From positions 1-50,612 of the forward strand of contig NZ_JFHN01000049.1 of the NCBI RefSeq assembly GCF_000590885.1: 50,612 nucleotides of DNA, written 5' to 3'. Each line of letters starts with the position of its first letter. Position 1 is the first letter of the stretch. The notes under the pieces were generated by a model that did no database searches, was not told the DNA's origin, and saw only the letters and a program-made list of their open reading frames with translations. The position numbers were made by a program, and so were the translations under genes. Of the stretch, positions 7,666 to 16,680 are shown one piece after another. The stretch comes from Erwinia mallotivora (GTDB lineage Bacteria > Pseudomonadota > Gammaproteobacteria > Enterobacterales > Enterobacteriaceae).

Positions 7666-8949
7666 ATGACCGTAATCAGTAAAAAAACAGCCGTGCGCAC
7701 GGGCGTACTGGTCAGCCACCGCCGTCGCGAATGGGCGGCGGGGCTGCGCTGGGAAACGCCACACGGCGTGATGTCACGTCTGGTTCGGAGTCAAACATCG
7801 CCGGATACGCATGCCATCGTGGCGGGCCGTCATGGTATTGCAATGCACGGCTACCTGACGCCGGGCCGCATCCGCCGTGGCGTCTTCTCCCTTGCCGTGG
7901 CATTTCAGCTGGCAGAGGGGGGCAACGCCTGGGGCATTTATCGCCTGGACCGCGACCGGGACCTGTGGGTATTCCTGGCGACCAGTGGCGGCCAGCTCTC
8001 CGTCATGGGCGACGTTACCGGGACCCGTGCCCAGGTGGAGTCTGCGGCACAAAACTTCCTGCGCTTCAACGATGATGACGCCACGGGAATGCGCTGTGCC
8101 GCCGGGGCGGTCGAAGAGAAGCAGGCGATGTGGTTGACTGAACCGCTGTCACGGACACAGCTGAAGCGCTGCCGCCTGTGTAAGCGGTTGACGCCGGTCG
8201 GCGCTCTGCTGCCGCTGGCGGGTATCACCGTCCTGATTGCGGCAGGCGTTTACTGGCACGATGCCGTGCAGCAGAAAGCAGAGCAGGCCGCCGCTATGGC
8301 GGCTTTTCGTGCCAGACAGGCAATGGTCCCGGTGAAGCCCCTTCCTCCGGTTCATGCCGCGCATCCCTGGGTGGCACAGCCGACTTTATCCGACCTGTTG
8401 GATAACTGCTGGCTGGCGCGTGCGCCGTTGTTTGCCTCCGTGGCGGGCTGGCGTTTTACCAACGGTGAATGCGTGGCAGCGGGTCTGCGACTGCGCTATG
8501 TCGCCACGCCCGGCGCGACCGTCGAAGACTTTGCTGTTCGCGTGCGTCAGTTGCTGGGGCATTCTGCGGTGTTTAACCTTCAGGAAGGGGGAAAAAACGG
8601 TGACGTCTTTATTCCGTTCAGCCTCAAACCGACTCTAAAAAACATTGATGAAGCGGTGCAGGGCGCTGATGCCCAGCTGATGCGCTTTATCTCTCATCTC
8701 CAACGACACAATCTCAGCGTCACCTTTACCGAAGTCAAACCGCCCGCCGTTGCGCCGGGGCAGGCGCGGACCGCTCCGCTTCAGGACTGGCGTGAATTTA
8801 CGTTTACCGTCAACACCCGCCTGCAACCGGAGCTGCTGCTCAGGGACTTCGATGCCTCGGGGCTACGTCTGAGCAGCGTGTCGCTCACCATGAGCCCGCA
8901 GGGGCGGTTCGATTACACCATTAAGGGGAGCATTTATGCGCAGAACTGA
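7666..8949 (+). CDS. pilO: PilO, inner membrane protein of the IVB pilus (PilO2-type)
   Basis: A 427-residue protein. The N-terminal 180 residues are a cytoplasmic domain (GIAMHGYL, WGIYRLDRDRDLWVFLAT), then one membrane helix at about 182-200 (ALLPLAGITVLIAAGVYW) and a periplasmic part ending in a beta-rich domain (LQDWREFTFTVNTRLQPELLL). This cytoplasmic-helix-periplasmic plan is that of PilO2-type proteins, which link the cytoplasmic motor to the pilin platform. The stop overlaps the pilP start by 14 bases. Confidence 0.87.
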   Translation: MTVISKKTAVRTGVLVSHRRREWAAGLRWETPHGVMSRLVRSQTSPDTHAIVAGRHGIAMHGYLTPGRIRRGVFSLAVAFQLAEGGNAWGIYRLDRDRDLWVFLATSGGQLSVMGDVTGTRAQVESAAQNFLRFNDDDATGMRCAAGAVEEKQAMWLTEPLSRTQLKRCRLCKRLTPVGALLPLAGITVLIAAGVYWHDAVQQKAEQAAAMAAFRARQAMVPVKPLPPVHAAHPWVAQPTLSDLLDNCWLARAPLFASVAGWRFTNGECVAAGLRLRYVATPGATVEDFAVRVRQLLGHSAVFNLQEGGKNGDVFIPFSLKPTLKNIDEAVQGADAQLMRFISHLQRHNLSVTFTEVKPPAVAPGQARTAPLQDWREFTFTVNTRLQPELLLRDFDASGLRLSSVSLTMSPQGRFDYTIKGSIYAQN

Positions 8950-9424
8950 TCCTGCCGGAGCCTGCCTGCTGCTGTCGGTCATGTTCAGCGGACCACTGCT
9001 GGCCGCCGGCACCGGCGACACGCTGCCACCAAACGTGACGCTGGGTGAACTGGAAGCGGTTCAGGCCCGAAATTTAATCCTTGAGCAGAAGGTGCAGACC
9101 GCACGGCTTGAACAGCAGCTGCGCGAGAGCCTTTCCCCGCAGTCCGCTGAGCGGAGCGCTCCGCTCATCATGCAGCAACCCGCCGTGACCCAGCCCGGTG
9201 CGGCACAACCCACATCCGCTGGCAGCACCGAAAAGACCGTGAGCGCCGTGCGATTACAGGAAATTTACGGTCGCGGTACGCAGTTGCGGGCCCGCATTCT
9301 TTTGCCCAACGGCGGGGTGACTGAAGTGGCAAAAGGGGACCAGATCCCCGGCACATCAAAGCGCGTCACCGAGGTAACGGCCACGGTCGTGCGCCTCAGC
9401 GACAACTCTGAACTCTCCTTCTGA
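8936..9424 (+). CDS. pilP: PilP, periplasmic assembly protein of the IVB pilus
   Basis: A 162-residue exported protein with a signal peptide (MRRTDPAGACLLLSVMFSGPLLAAG). A charged helical stretch (ARNLILEQKVQTARLEQQLRE, shown here only in part) precedes a Pro/Gln linker and a small beta domain (RLQEIYGRGTQLRARILLPNGG, then GDQIPGTSKRVTEV) typical of PilP, which connects inner membrane components to the secretin. It overlaps pilO and is followed after seven bases by pilQ. Confidence 0.85.
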   Translation: MRRTDPAGACLLLSVMFSGPLLAAGTGDTLPPNVTLGELEAVQARNLILEQKVQTARLEQQLRESLSPQSAERSAPLIMQQPAVTQPGAAQPTSAGSTEKTVSAVRLQEIYGRGTQLRARILLPNGGVTEVAKGDQIPGTSKRVTEVTATVVRLSDNSELSF

Positions 9425-9431
9425 GGTCAAG

Positions 9432-10994
9432 ATGACACCCGATAAAGAGATCGTGGATTTTGTGTTTGCCGAGCAACATCCGGGGCAGGCCATCACGCTG
9501 CTTATTGACAGTAACCGGCGTCAGGACACGCGGGTGCAGCGCTGGGTGGTAAATATTACCCGCAACCATCCTGCGGCCCGGACGGAATTCGTCACGCTCA
9601 GCGAGCTGGGTCGCCGGCGCGAGGCCTCTGTGCGGCAGGGACTGGCAATCGGGGAAGATGACCTGAAACGCAGGGACATTAGCGTCTCTCAGGACCGGGT
9701 TATCGCCTATTTTCGTCTGGCTGAGGAGTTCAGTGCGTCGGATATTCATCTTGAAATCAGTGCCGACCGCAGGCTGTGTATCGTTCAGCTTCGTGTCCAC
9801 GGGGAACTGGAAAGCGTGGATGAAGTGACCTATGAAGAGGGGCTGACCCTGGCCTCGACCATCTATATCTCGATGTGCGACGTGCGTGAGCAGTCATTTT
9901 TCGTCGGTCGCGAACAGTCCGGGCGCATTGATGCGAGATTTGCCCGCCGGGCCGGGCTGTTTGGTGCTCGTTACGAGCACCGGCCCACGCCGGACGGGCT
10001 GATTGTGGTGATGCGTACCATTCCGGATGACGGCGATAACATTCCCACGCTGCCGCAGCTGGGATTCCTGCCCGAACAAATCACGCTCATCATGCAAATT
10101 CTGCGTCTGCCGGAGGGCATGGTGCTGGTCACCGGCCCGACAGGGTCTGGTAAGAGCGCCACGCTACGTGTGTTCAGCGATATCTGGCTGACGCTGACGG
10201 GCGGTAAAAAACGTCTTCTGACGCTGGAAAACCCACCTGAAGGACGCATTCCCGGCGCAATCCAGACGCCGGTAATGCCGGACAATAACTCCCCTGAGGC
10301 CATCAGCCGTGCCTGGAATAACGCCAATGCCTCCGCGCTGCGCCTCGATCCTGATGCCATCCTCAACGGTGAGATGCGTGATCTGCATTCCCTGATTGCG
10401 GCGATTTATGCCAGTGAGACCGGGCATGCACTGTTTTCCACTATGCACACGCAAAGCCCCATTGGTGCCCTGCGCCGTATGGAGCATTTTGGCGTGGACC
10501 GGCATCTGATTGCGGATGCCTCCCTGATTACCGGCCTTATTGGCCAGCGGCTGGTGCCCCTGTTGTGTGAACACTGCCGCCTGCCGTGGGCTGTGCACGC
10601 CAGCCAGCTTGATAACGACAGCCGCGCGCGTCTGATTAAATACTGCACGGTTGAGGGCGTATGTTCACCGGAAAATCTCTTTTTCCGCAATCCGGAAGGC
10701 TGTGAGCACTGTCGTAAAACGGTGCCGCTGACCGGTCGCATCATCAGTCGCGGGGGCACCGGGCGCATGGCCATCGCGGAAGTGGTGCGCACCGATGCCC
10801 GTCTGATGCAGCTGTGGCTCTCCCACGGTCCGGCGGATGCCCGTCAGCACTGGGTCAATCAGGGGGGTATCACCCGCCGGATGCACCTGATGCGTTATCT
10901 GGCAGAGGGGCGCGTTGACCCGCTGGAGGGCGATTTAATCTGTCCGCTGGATGAGGATGACACCATGCGCTGCGAGGTGCCACATGAGCACTGA
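9432..10994 (+). CDS. pilQ: PilQ, GspE/PilB-type extension ATPase of the IVB pilus
   Basis: A 520-residue cytoplasmic ATPase that should drive pilin polymerisation. Walker A is VTGPTGSGKSATL at about residue 234. The Asp box region and Walker B appear as DPDAILNGEMRD (the usual GEIRD is GEMRD here), followed by the His box SETGHALFSTMHT. A four-cysteine zinc-binding module lies near the C-terminus (CEHCR and, about 45 residues later, CEHCRK). The N-terminal domain carries SASDIHLE, a hallmark of this family. The end overlaps pilR by 11 bases. Confidence 0.95.
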   Translation: MTPDKEIVDFVFAEQHPGQAITLLIDSNRRQDTRVQRWVVNITRNHPAARTEFVTLSELGRRREASVRQGLAIGEDDLKRRDISVSQDRVIAYFRLAEEFSASDIHLEISADRRLCIVQLRVHGELESVDEVTYEEGLTLASTIYISMCDVREQSFFVGREQSGRIDARFARRAGLFGARYEHRPTPDGLIVVMRTIPDDGDNIPTLPQLGFLPEQITLIMQILRLPEGMVLVTGPTGSGKSATLRVFSDIWLTLTGGKKRLLTLENPPEGRIPGAIQTPVMPDNNSPEAISRAWNNANASALRLDPDAILNGEMRDLHSLIAAIYASETGHALFSTMHTQSPIGALRRMEHFGVDRHLIADASLITGLIGQRLVPLLCEHCRLPWAVHASQLDNDSRARLIKYCTVEGVCSPENLFFRNPEGCEHCRKTVPLTGRIISRGGTGRMAIAEVVRTDARLMQLWLSHGPADARQHWVNQGGITRRMHLMRYLAEGRVDPLEGDLICPLDEDDTMRCEVPHEH

Positions 10995-12099
10995 ACCCCG
11001 TTTCAGCCCGCTTCGTGAGATGTCGCTGCCGGAATGGCTGCGTTACCGGCTGGTCAGGGCCACGTTTTCAGGTCAGTACCGCCAGCCTTTTTATGAAACG
11101 CTGCGTTTTCTGCTTGAAAACCGCAAGGCGCTGAAAGAGGCATTTACCCTTATAGGCGACGTGCATACGGATTTTGGCCGGCGCTGGCACCCGTATTCCG
11201 AACTTATCCAGGACTGTCTTGAAGGCGTGCGCGACAACCGGCCCGGTCGCTCGCTCAGGGACGTGCTGGCCGCATGGGCACCAAATGAAGAGGCGGCGCT
11301 GATCAGCGCGGGCATGGAGACCGGCAATATTCCCCGTGCGCTGTTGCAGGCGGATAAGCTGATTGTTGCCCGCCGGCGCATCATCGGACAGGTCATCTTT
11401 GCCTCAGTGTATCCGGTCGCACTGGCCCTGCTGAGCGCGGGGTTGCTCAGCGCCAATAATCAGGCTCTGGTGCCCACGCTGAGCAAAATTTCAGATCCAG
11501 AACGCTGGACCGGTGCGTTGGGAATAATGAACGGTGTGGCGCACTGGAGCAGTGACTGGGGCATGGTGGCGGCAGGGGGCGGTGTGAGTCTGATCCTGCT
11601 GGCGTTCTGGTCACTGCCGCGCTGGTGCGGGCGACTGCGCAGTTACGCCGATTTCCTGCTGCCGTGGTCGGTTTACAAAGACCTTCAGGGGGCGGTGTTT
11701 CTGATGAACGTTGGCGCATTACTCGGTGCCGGCGTGCCTGAGCTGAAAACCCTGCAAACGCTGAACGGGTTTGCTTCACCGTGGCTCCGGGAGCGGATTG
11801 AAGCCGCGATGGACTGTATGCATGACGGGAATTCACTCGGTCAGGCGCTGCGCAACTGTGGGTATGACTTTCCCAGCCGGGAAGCGGTTAACTACCTTTC
11901 CCTGCTGGATAACGGCGACGGTGCGGCTGAACTTATCGGTAATTATGCCGACCGCTGGCTGGAGCAGGCGCTGGTGCGCGTTGCCCGTCGGGCCAACGTC
12001 ACCAAACTCTTTTCCCTCGTTCTGATTATGAGTTTTTTCTTACTCATACTGCTGATGGTGATGCAGATTCAGGACATGAACGCCATCAACCCTCATTAA
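10984..12099 (+). CDS. pilR: PilR, inner membrane platform protein (GspF/PilC family) of the IVB pilus
   Basis: The ATG at 10984 (MSTEPRFSPLREM) is used instead of the longer frame beginning inside pilQ; this gives 371 residues, the usual size for the family. It has three or four membrane helices (around residues 140-165, 190-220 and 345-368) and two weakly repeated cytoplasmic helical domains with the T2SSF pattern (AALISAGMETGNIPRALLQA; MNVGALLGAGVPELKTLQTL). It should form the platform on which PilQ acts. pilS follows nine bases later. Confidence 0.92.
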   Translation: MSTEPRFSPLREMSLPEWLRYRLVRATFSGQYRQPFYETLRFLLENRKALKEAFTLIGDVHTDFGRRWHPYSELIQDCLEGVRDNRPGRSLRDVLAAWAPNEEAALISAGMETGNIPRALLQADKLIVARRRIIGQVIFASVYPVALALLSAGLLSANNQALVPTLSKISDPERWTGALGIMNGVAHWSSDWGMVAAGGGVSLILLAFWSLPRWCGRLRSYADFLLPWSVYKDLQGAVFLMNVGALLGAGVPELKTLQTLNGFASPWLRERIEAAMDCMHDGNSLGQALRNCGYDFPSREAVNYLSLLDNGDGAAELIGNYADRWLEQALVRVARRANVTKLFSLVLIMSFFLLILLMVMQIQDMNAINPH

Positions 12100-12108
12100 G
12101 GAAACAGC

Positions 12109-12702
12109 ATGTCAGTACAAACCTTACCGCAACCTCAGCATCAGCCCGATCGCGGCTGGGGCGTTCTTGAACATGGCAATATTGCGCTGGGCACCATCGT
12201 GGTGATCGCCTTTGTCGGGAGCATGATTTATGGTCTTTGGGGTAAAAAGTCGGTTGCCGTTGAAACCACCAATATCCAGTCGCTGGTGAGTAGTGCGCAG
12301 CAGCTTAAGCAGGGGCAGGGCGGTTACAACTTTACCAGCGGATCAACGATGACAGGAACGCTGATCCAGCTGGGTGGCGCACCCAAAGGGATGACCGTGC
12401 AGGGAACGGCCAGTTCAGGTTCAGCGACGCTCTGGAACAGCTATGGCGGTCAGGTCGTGATTGCACCGGTGGCATCAGATGGCTTCAATAACGGGTTTTC
12501 CGTGACCCTGGAGAAAGTTCCGCAGGCAGACTGCATTGCCATTGCTACACAGCTCGGTTCTGCGGGAGCGTTCAGCGCCATAACCCTGAACAGCACGGCG
12601 TACAGCGACGGTATCGTTACAGCAGAATCAGCCGGTAAGGCCTGCTCAGAGAACAGCGGTATGAGTGGTAATAACACGCTGGTATTCACGCACAACGGGT
12701 AA
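12109..12702 (+). CDS. pilS: PilS, major prepilin of the IVB pilus
   Basis: A 197-residue prepilin. The leader ends in QPDRG, with cleavage expected before WGVLEHGNIALG, giving a mature N-terminal Trp and a Glu at position +5, as in class B prepilins. A hydrophobic helix (IALGTIVVIAFVGSMIYGLW) follows, then a globular domain with two late cysteines (ADCIAIA, GKACSE) that probably form the pilin disulfide. The ribosome site is AAGGAAAC just before the start. It is the structural subunit of the thin mating-pair pilus. Confidence 0.94.
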   Translation: MSVQTLPQPQHQPDRGWGVLEHGNIALGTIVVIAFVGSMIYGLWGKKSVAVETTNIQSLVSSAQQLKQGQGGYNFTSGSTMTGTLIQLGGAPKGMTVQGTASSGSATLWNSYGGQVVIAPVASDGFNNGFSVTLEKVPQADCIAIATQLGSAGAFSAITLNSTAYSDGIVTAESAGKACSENSGMSGNNTLVFTHNG

Positions 12703-12706
12703 CGAC

Positions 12707-13183
12707 ATGCTGCGCCTGCTGATCCTGCTGCTCATCTTTTTTTGCCCCCGGACAATGGCCTTTTGCTTTGACGCAGCGGGCGCGAAATACCATATCGATC
12801 CGCTGCTGATTAAGGCCATTGCGATGGGTGAAAGCAACCTGCGCGCCACTGCTATCAATATCAATCGCGATAAAAAATCCGGGCGTATGCTGAGCACCGA
12901 CTATGGCCTTATGCAGGTCAATTCGACGCATATTCCGCTGCTGTCAGCAGAGGGGGTTATCAGCAACTCCCAGGATCTGCTGACCCGTCCCTGCCTGAAC
13001 GTGCAGATTGGTACCCGGATACTGGCGGCCCATTTTCAGGTCTGTGGCATCAGCTGGAACTGCCTCGGCTCCTACAACGCTGGTTTTCGCAGGGACCGTC
13101 ATGAGACACGCGAATCTTATGCGGATCGGATTTATGCCATTTATCGTCAGCTGCTGCTGAAAGAACGGGGAATACCACTTTGA
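12707..13183 (+). CDS. pilT: PilT, lytic transglycosylase of the IVB pilus operon
   Basis: The ATG at 12707, five bases after pilS, yields a 158-residue exported protein with a signal peptide (MLRLLILLLIFFCPRTMA). The SLT fold motifs are present: IKAIAMGESNLRATAIN with the catalytic Glu, then DYGLMQVNS and GSYNAG. It should nick peptidoglycan so that the pilus can cross the wall. This is the PilT of R64-type operons, not the retraction ATPase of the same name in type IVa pili. Its stop overlaps the start of pilU. Confidence 0.93.
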   Translation: MLRLLILLLIFFCPRTMAFCFDAAGAKYHIDPLLIKAIAMGESNLRATAININRDKKSGRMLSTDYGLMQVNSTHIPLLSAEGVISNSQDLLTRPCLNVQIGTRILAAHFQVCGISWNCLGSYNAGFRRDRHETRESYADRIYAIYRQLLLKERGIPL

Positions 13184-13842
13184 CGCTGATGACCTTGAGC
13201 ATGCCGTGGCCCTTTGCGGTGTTTATTTTCCCGCTGTGCCTCAGCCTTTTCCGCTATATGGCACGCACTGTGCGGCTCAGCATGATGACCACGGAACACC
13301 GCATCCTTTTTTTTTGTTCTCCCTCCGGGCACGCGGAAATACGATGGATTTATGCGGGAGTCGTTACCGTTATTTTACTGGCCCCGGTACCCGTAACGGA
13401 CCGTGTGCTGGCCTGCGTTTTTTGCCTTTTTTTATTCAGGCTGTCGCTGACCGATATGGTGACGGGCCTGCTGCCCCGCGAGCAGACGGTCAGATGCCTG
13501 ATTGCGGGTCTTATCACTGCGCTGTTCTCAAACGATTTTACGTCTCATCTGCTCTCTTCAGGCGCTGCGCTGCTGATTTTCAGCGGCTGGCGCTACCTCA
13601 GTGGAAAACTGAGCGGGCGTGAGTGCCTGGGGCTGGGCGACGTCTGGCTGGCTGGCGGTATCGGGGCCTGGCTGGGGGGGACTGCCGGGCTTTATGCCCT
13701 CCTTACCGGCGTGGTGCTGTTTGTGCTCTGGCAAATCTCCGTAAACCGCCTGCGGGAGGGCGGGCCAATGGGGCCGTGGCTGAGTGCCGGGGCGATCGTC
13801 ATGACCCTTATCAGACTTTATCATCCCCTAATTACATGGTGA
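13180..13842 (+). CDS. pilU: PilU, prepilin peptidase (A24 family)
   Basis: A 220-residue integral membrane aspartyl peptidase. The two catalytic aspartates fit LSLTDMVTGLLP and GLGDVWLAGGIGAWLGG (GxGD motif). Several membrane helices are visible (ALLIFSGW, LYALLTGVVLFVLWQI and others). It lacks the N-terminal cysteine-bearing methylase domain, as is usual for PilU of IVB operons. The start is a TTG overlapping the pilT stop, with GGGGA eight bases upstream; an ATG at 13189 is the alternative but is too far from that site. It should process PilS and PilV. Confidence 0.9.
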   Translation: MTLMTLSMPWPFAVFIFPLCLSLFRYMARTVRLSMMTTEHRILFFCSPSGHAEIRWIYAGVVTVILLAPVPVTDRVLACVFCLFLFRLSLTDMVTGLLPREQTVRCLIAGLITALFSNDFTSHLLSSGAALLIFSGWRYLSGKLSGRECLGLGDVWLAGGIGAWLGGTAGLYALLTGVVLFVLWQISVNRLREGGPMGPWLSAGAIVMTLIRLYHPLITW

Positions 13843-15218
13843 CCTCTGTGCTCAAGCAACCACATACCGATCGGGGCTGGGCGATACTCAGCACGGGCGC
13901 TGCGCTGATTATTCTGCTGCTGGTCAGCGTCTGGGGCTATTCGCAGGTCGGCGACTGGCTGACCCGACGGGCATGGATGAATACGGCGGCCCAGACATCT
14001 CGTTTTACTCAGGCGGTAAAAAGCTATACCGGCCGTTATTACGACACGCTGCTGGCCGGGGCACCGGTCACCGTGACGCCTGCGATGCTGAAGAATACCG
14101 GCTTTCTGGAGCAGGGATTCAGTGAAACCACCACGGACGGGCAGGGCTATCAGGCGGTCCTGATACGTAATGCCACGAATACCGATCAGTTGCAGGCGAT
14201 GATTTATACGCAGGGCGGTACGGCGCTGCCGTTTATGGCCCTGCGTCAGATATCGATGGATATAACCAGCGGCATGGGTGGCTATATCTGGACCGCAGGT
14301 GTGGCAACAGGTGCGGCGGGCGGCTGGAGCGTGCCATTATCAGGTTTTGGCGTCAGCGCCACGCAGGGGCATATCGCGGCATTACTGACAGCCGATGAAC
14401 TGGGCGTTGCACGCGGTGAAAGCGACAGGCTGTATCGCTTTTCAGTTACCGGCAAGCCTGACCTCAATACCATGCACACCAGCATCGATATGGGCGGCAA
14501 TAACCTGAATAACACCGGAACGGTGAATGCGGTGACCGGCACATTCAGCGGCAGCGTGACCGCCGGTGGCAACATGTCGGCAAACGCCACCGTGAGCGGA
14601 CAGAACGTCACAGCCGGGACCGACGTGACGGCGGGCAACGCGATGACGGCCAACAATGATATACGTTCAAACAACGGCTGGTTTGTGACCCGTGACGGCA
14701 AAGGCTGGCTTAACGAAACATATGGTGGCGGTTTCTACATGTCGGACAATGACTGGGTCAGGGCCGTTAATAACAAGAACATTTACACCGCCGTTCAGAT
14801 TAAAGGGGGAAGCCTGCGTGCAGACGGGCGTTTGTCCACGGGAGAGGTGTTGCAACTCGACGGAATCAATACGGCGGGGGCAGGGTGTTCGCCAAATGGT
14901 CTGGTGAGTCGTGATACTGTAGGTCAGGTTTTATCCTGTCAGAGCGGCGTGTGGAAACTGCAAGGTGTTCCCCTCGATACCTTCACGGTACAAAGCAGCG
15001 GAACCTGCCTTAACCTGGTATCGCAGACGGCATATTGTCCAACGTGTTCCAGGCTGGTCTCCGGAGGATATATGCAGACTAAATGGACCGGGGGTGCGAA
15101 CAACAGCCCTGACAGCAGCTATCCGGACGTGAGTGCAAACGGCTGGACCATTACCACGCCGAACAATGGATCCTCAACATCGTGTTTTGTTTCGGTTGCG
15201 AGTTGCGCAAGATTGTGA
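13836..15218 (+). CDS. pilV: PilV, minor pilin/adhesin of the IVB pilus
   Basis: The ATG at 13836, overlapping the pilU stop by seven bases, gives 460 residues beginning MVTSVLKQPHTDRG, with predicted cleavage before WAILSTG (Trp +1, Ser instead of Glu at +5). A hydrophobic helix (ALIILLLVSVWGY) follows. The middle has repeated short beta-like units rich in N, G and T (GNNLNNTGTVN, AGGNMSANATVSGQNVTAGT). The C-terminus is cysteine-containing (CSPNG, CQSGVW, YCPTCSRLVSGGYM) and probably the receptor-binding tip. In R64 this part is switched by a shufflon; here I see neither inverted alternative ends nor an rci gene, so the tip looks fixed. Confidence 0.88.
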   Translation: MVTSVLKQPHTDRGWAILSTGAALIILLLVSVWGYSQVGDWLTRRAWMNTAAQTSRFTQAVKSYTGRYYDTLLAGAPVTVTPAMLKNTGFLEQGFSETTTDGQGYQAVLIRNATNTDQLQAMIYTQGGTALPFMALRQISMDITSGMGGYIWTAGVATGAAGGWSVPLSGFGVSATQGHIAALLTADELGVARGESDRLYRFSVTGKPDLNTMHTSIDMGGNNLNNTGTVNAVTGTFSGSVTAGGNMSANATVSGQNVTAGTDVTAGNAMTANNDIRSNNGWFVTRDGKGWLNETYGGGFYMSDNDWVRAVNNKNIYTAVQIKGGSLRADGRLSTGEVLQLDGINTAGAGCSPNGLVSRDTVGQVLSCQSGVWKLQGVPLDTFTVQSSGTCLNLVSQTAYCPTCSRLVSGGYMQTKWTGGANNSPDSSYPDVSANGWTITTPNNGSSTSCFVSVASCARL

Positions 15219-15424
15219 AAGGTATGTAAGCAATGTACCGTTGTCTTCTGGAATAGCTAAAATGATACCTCTATATGGATTAGCTCAGATTTTACCTAAC
15301 TTAAATGGATGACAAATTACAGGATTAAGTTCTATACTATTCGAGTAATAACTCAAATCGCAGACAGTGATAGAGTCTTGGAGAAAAAGATTCTGAGACG
15401 AAACTGTCAATATGGATATTATAA

Positions 15425-16396
15425 ATGAAAAATATCGAGCCTCCATTTAAAATTTTCAAATCCCATCTGGCTGATGCTTTTTTTATCACTCCAGAGAAAT
15501 TATATAGGGAGTTTAAAGTTCATCTTGAGAAAATAGATAAATTTCAAAATGGACGTATTTATTTTATCGTTAAAAAGCCAAAATCTAGATTCAAAAAAGT
15601 AAAAATAAATAAAGACTGTTCTATATCTTTTAAATATGAAAGTCAGGGTTTTTTTTCAAAGTCTCATCGAATTTTAATTTCAGAAATCCTTCTCAGGCTA
15701 AAAATATTAGATGAGGGGCTCCTTTTGTCAACTAGTGAAATTAAAAATAATCTTATATATGTTGAAAGTACCAATCCCGCTTTGCGCAAGAGCGATCCAG
15801 AATTAAAAATTATTTACGTCACTCAATCCACGGAAAGAATGGATAGGAAAAATAGAGCATTAACTATCAAACTACTACCTAGCAGTTTGAGCAATCATCA
15901 TCAGGAAGGAATAGAACTGCCGCTATTTGCTCATCAATTGTTAAGAGATACCGGTGATAGCAACGTTAAATGCGAAATCTTATACATCGGAAAAGCAAAT
16001 GAATTGAAAAAAAGAATGAAAGGTCATGGGCATTTACAGCAGGCGCAAGCGGAATGTTCTGACGCTGAAGAAATTCATCTCTATTTTTTTACACCAAAAT
16101 ACGAATCAATGAGTTTGCACGGATGCTATATTGATTTACAACCCAGAGACTTACTTGAGCTTGCAGATGAAGATAAGGTTCTTATTTGTGAGGTTGGGTT
16201 AATTAATTACTTCAAGCCAAGTTTGAATAAAAATCATAAAGATTCAGATATTGTAAAAAGTGGAACTCTCAAAAAAATAAGTGATAGGGGATGCACTCAT
16301 TTTATAATGAATTGTATGTTTGATGAGGATGATTATTTCTTTGGGACTGATAGTGTTGAATATAAAGGATGCCATAAAAAAATTTACACCTTATAA
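15425..16396 (+). CDS. GIY-YIG-like domain protein, cargo
   Basis: A 323-residue protein of strongly AT-rich base use, unlike the pilus genes before it. Residues about 180-265 look like a GIY-YIG nuclease domain: EILYIGKANELKKRMKGH (the YIG half with the following Arg/Lys-rich helix) and VLICEVGLINYFKPSLN (the metal-binding Glu and terminal Asn). The GIY half is replaced by a weaker strand, so activity is uncertain. The N-terminal 170 residues are not recognised. It stands alone between the pilus operon and the first transfer block, a likely insertion site for cargo. A defence or mobile-element role is inference only. Confidence 0.55.
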   Translation: MKNIEPPFKIFKSHLADAFFITPEKLYREFKVHLEKIDKFQNGRIYFIVKKPKSRFKKVKINKDCSISFKYESQGFFSKSHRILISEILLRLKILDEGLLLSTSEIKNNLIYVESTNPALRKSDPELKIIYVTQSTERMDRKNRALTIKLLPSSLSNHHQEGIELPLFAHQLLRDTGDSNVKCEILYIGKANELKKRMKGHGHLQQAQAECSDAEEIHLYFFTPKYESMSLHGCYIDLQPRDLLELADEDKVLICEVGLINYFKPSLNKNHKDSDIVKSGTLKKISDRGCTHFIMNCMFDEDDYFFGTDSVEYKGCHKKIYTL

Positions 16397-16639
16397 AATG
16401 CCGCAGCACGTAAGTCATGAAGCAGTGATTAATGACTCACATCTACAATCATCTACTTCCTAAAGGCAGTTAGATTCCATATAAGCGACAGCATTTTAAG
16501 AAATGGACATTTCTAAGGACCATTGATTAGAAAATTCTTGTGAACCTGAACACATCGTAATCGCGCGGAAACACCCTATAGCAAAATCTTCAAAAATGGC
16601 TGATGAGTTAATCATCGCCATTACCTGACGTATTCAGCA

Positions 16640-16680
16640 CCTTATGGCTGTTCTGCACAGCAGCTATAAGGAATCCAGCA
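16640..16680 (+). promoter_or_regulatory. Hairpin that covers the ribosome-binding site of the first transfer block
   Basis: CCTTATGGCTG (16640-16650) can pair with CAGCTATAAGG (16661-16671), eleven pairs with one G-U, around a ten-base loop. The Shine-Dalgarno sequence AAGGA (16668-16672) of the gene starting at 16681 lies mostly in the 3' arm. This would hold translation of the block's first gene low until the stem is opened. In the 284-base gap before it (16397-16639) I see no gene. Confidence 0.5.
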
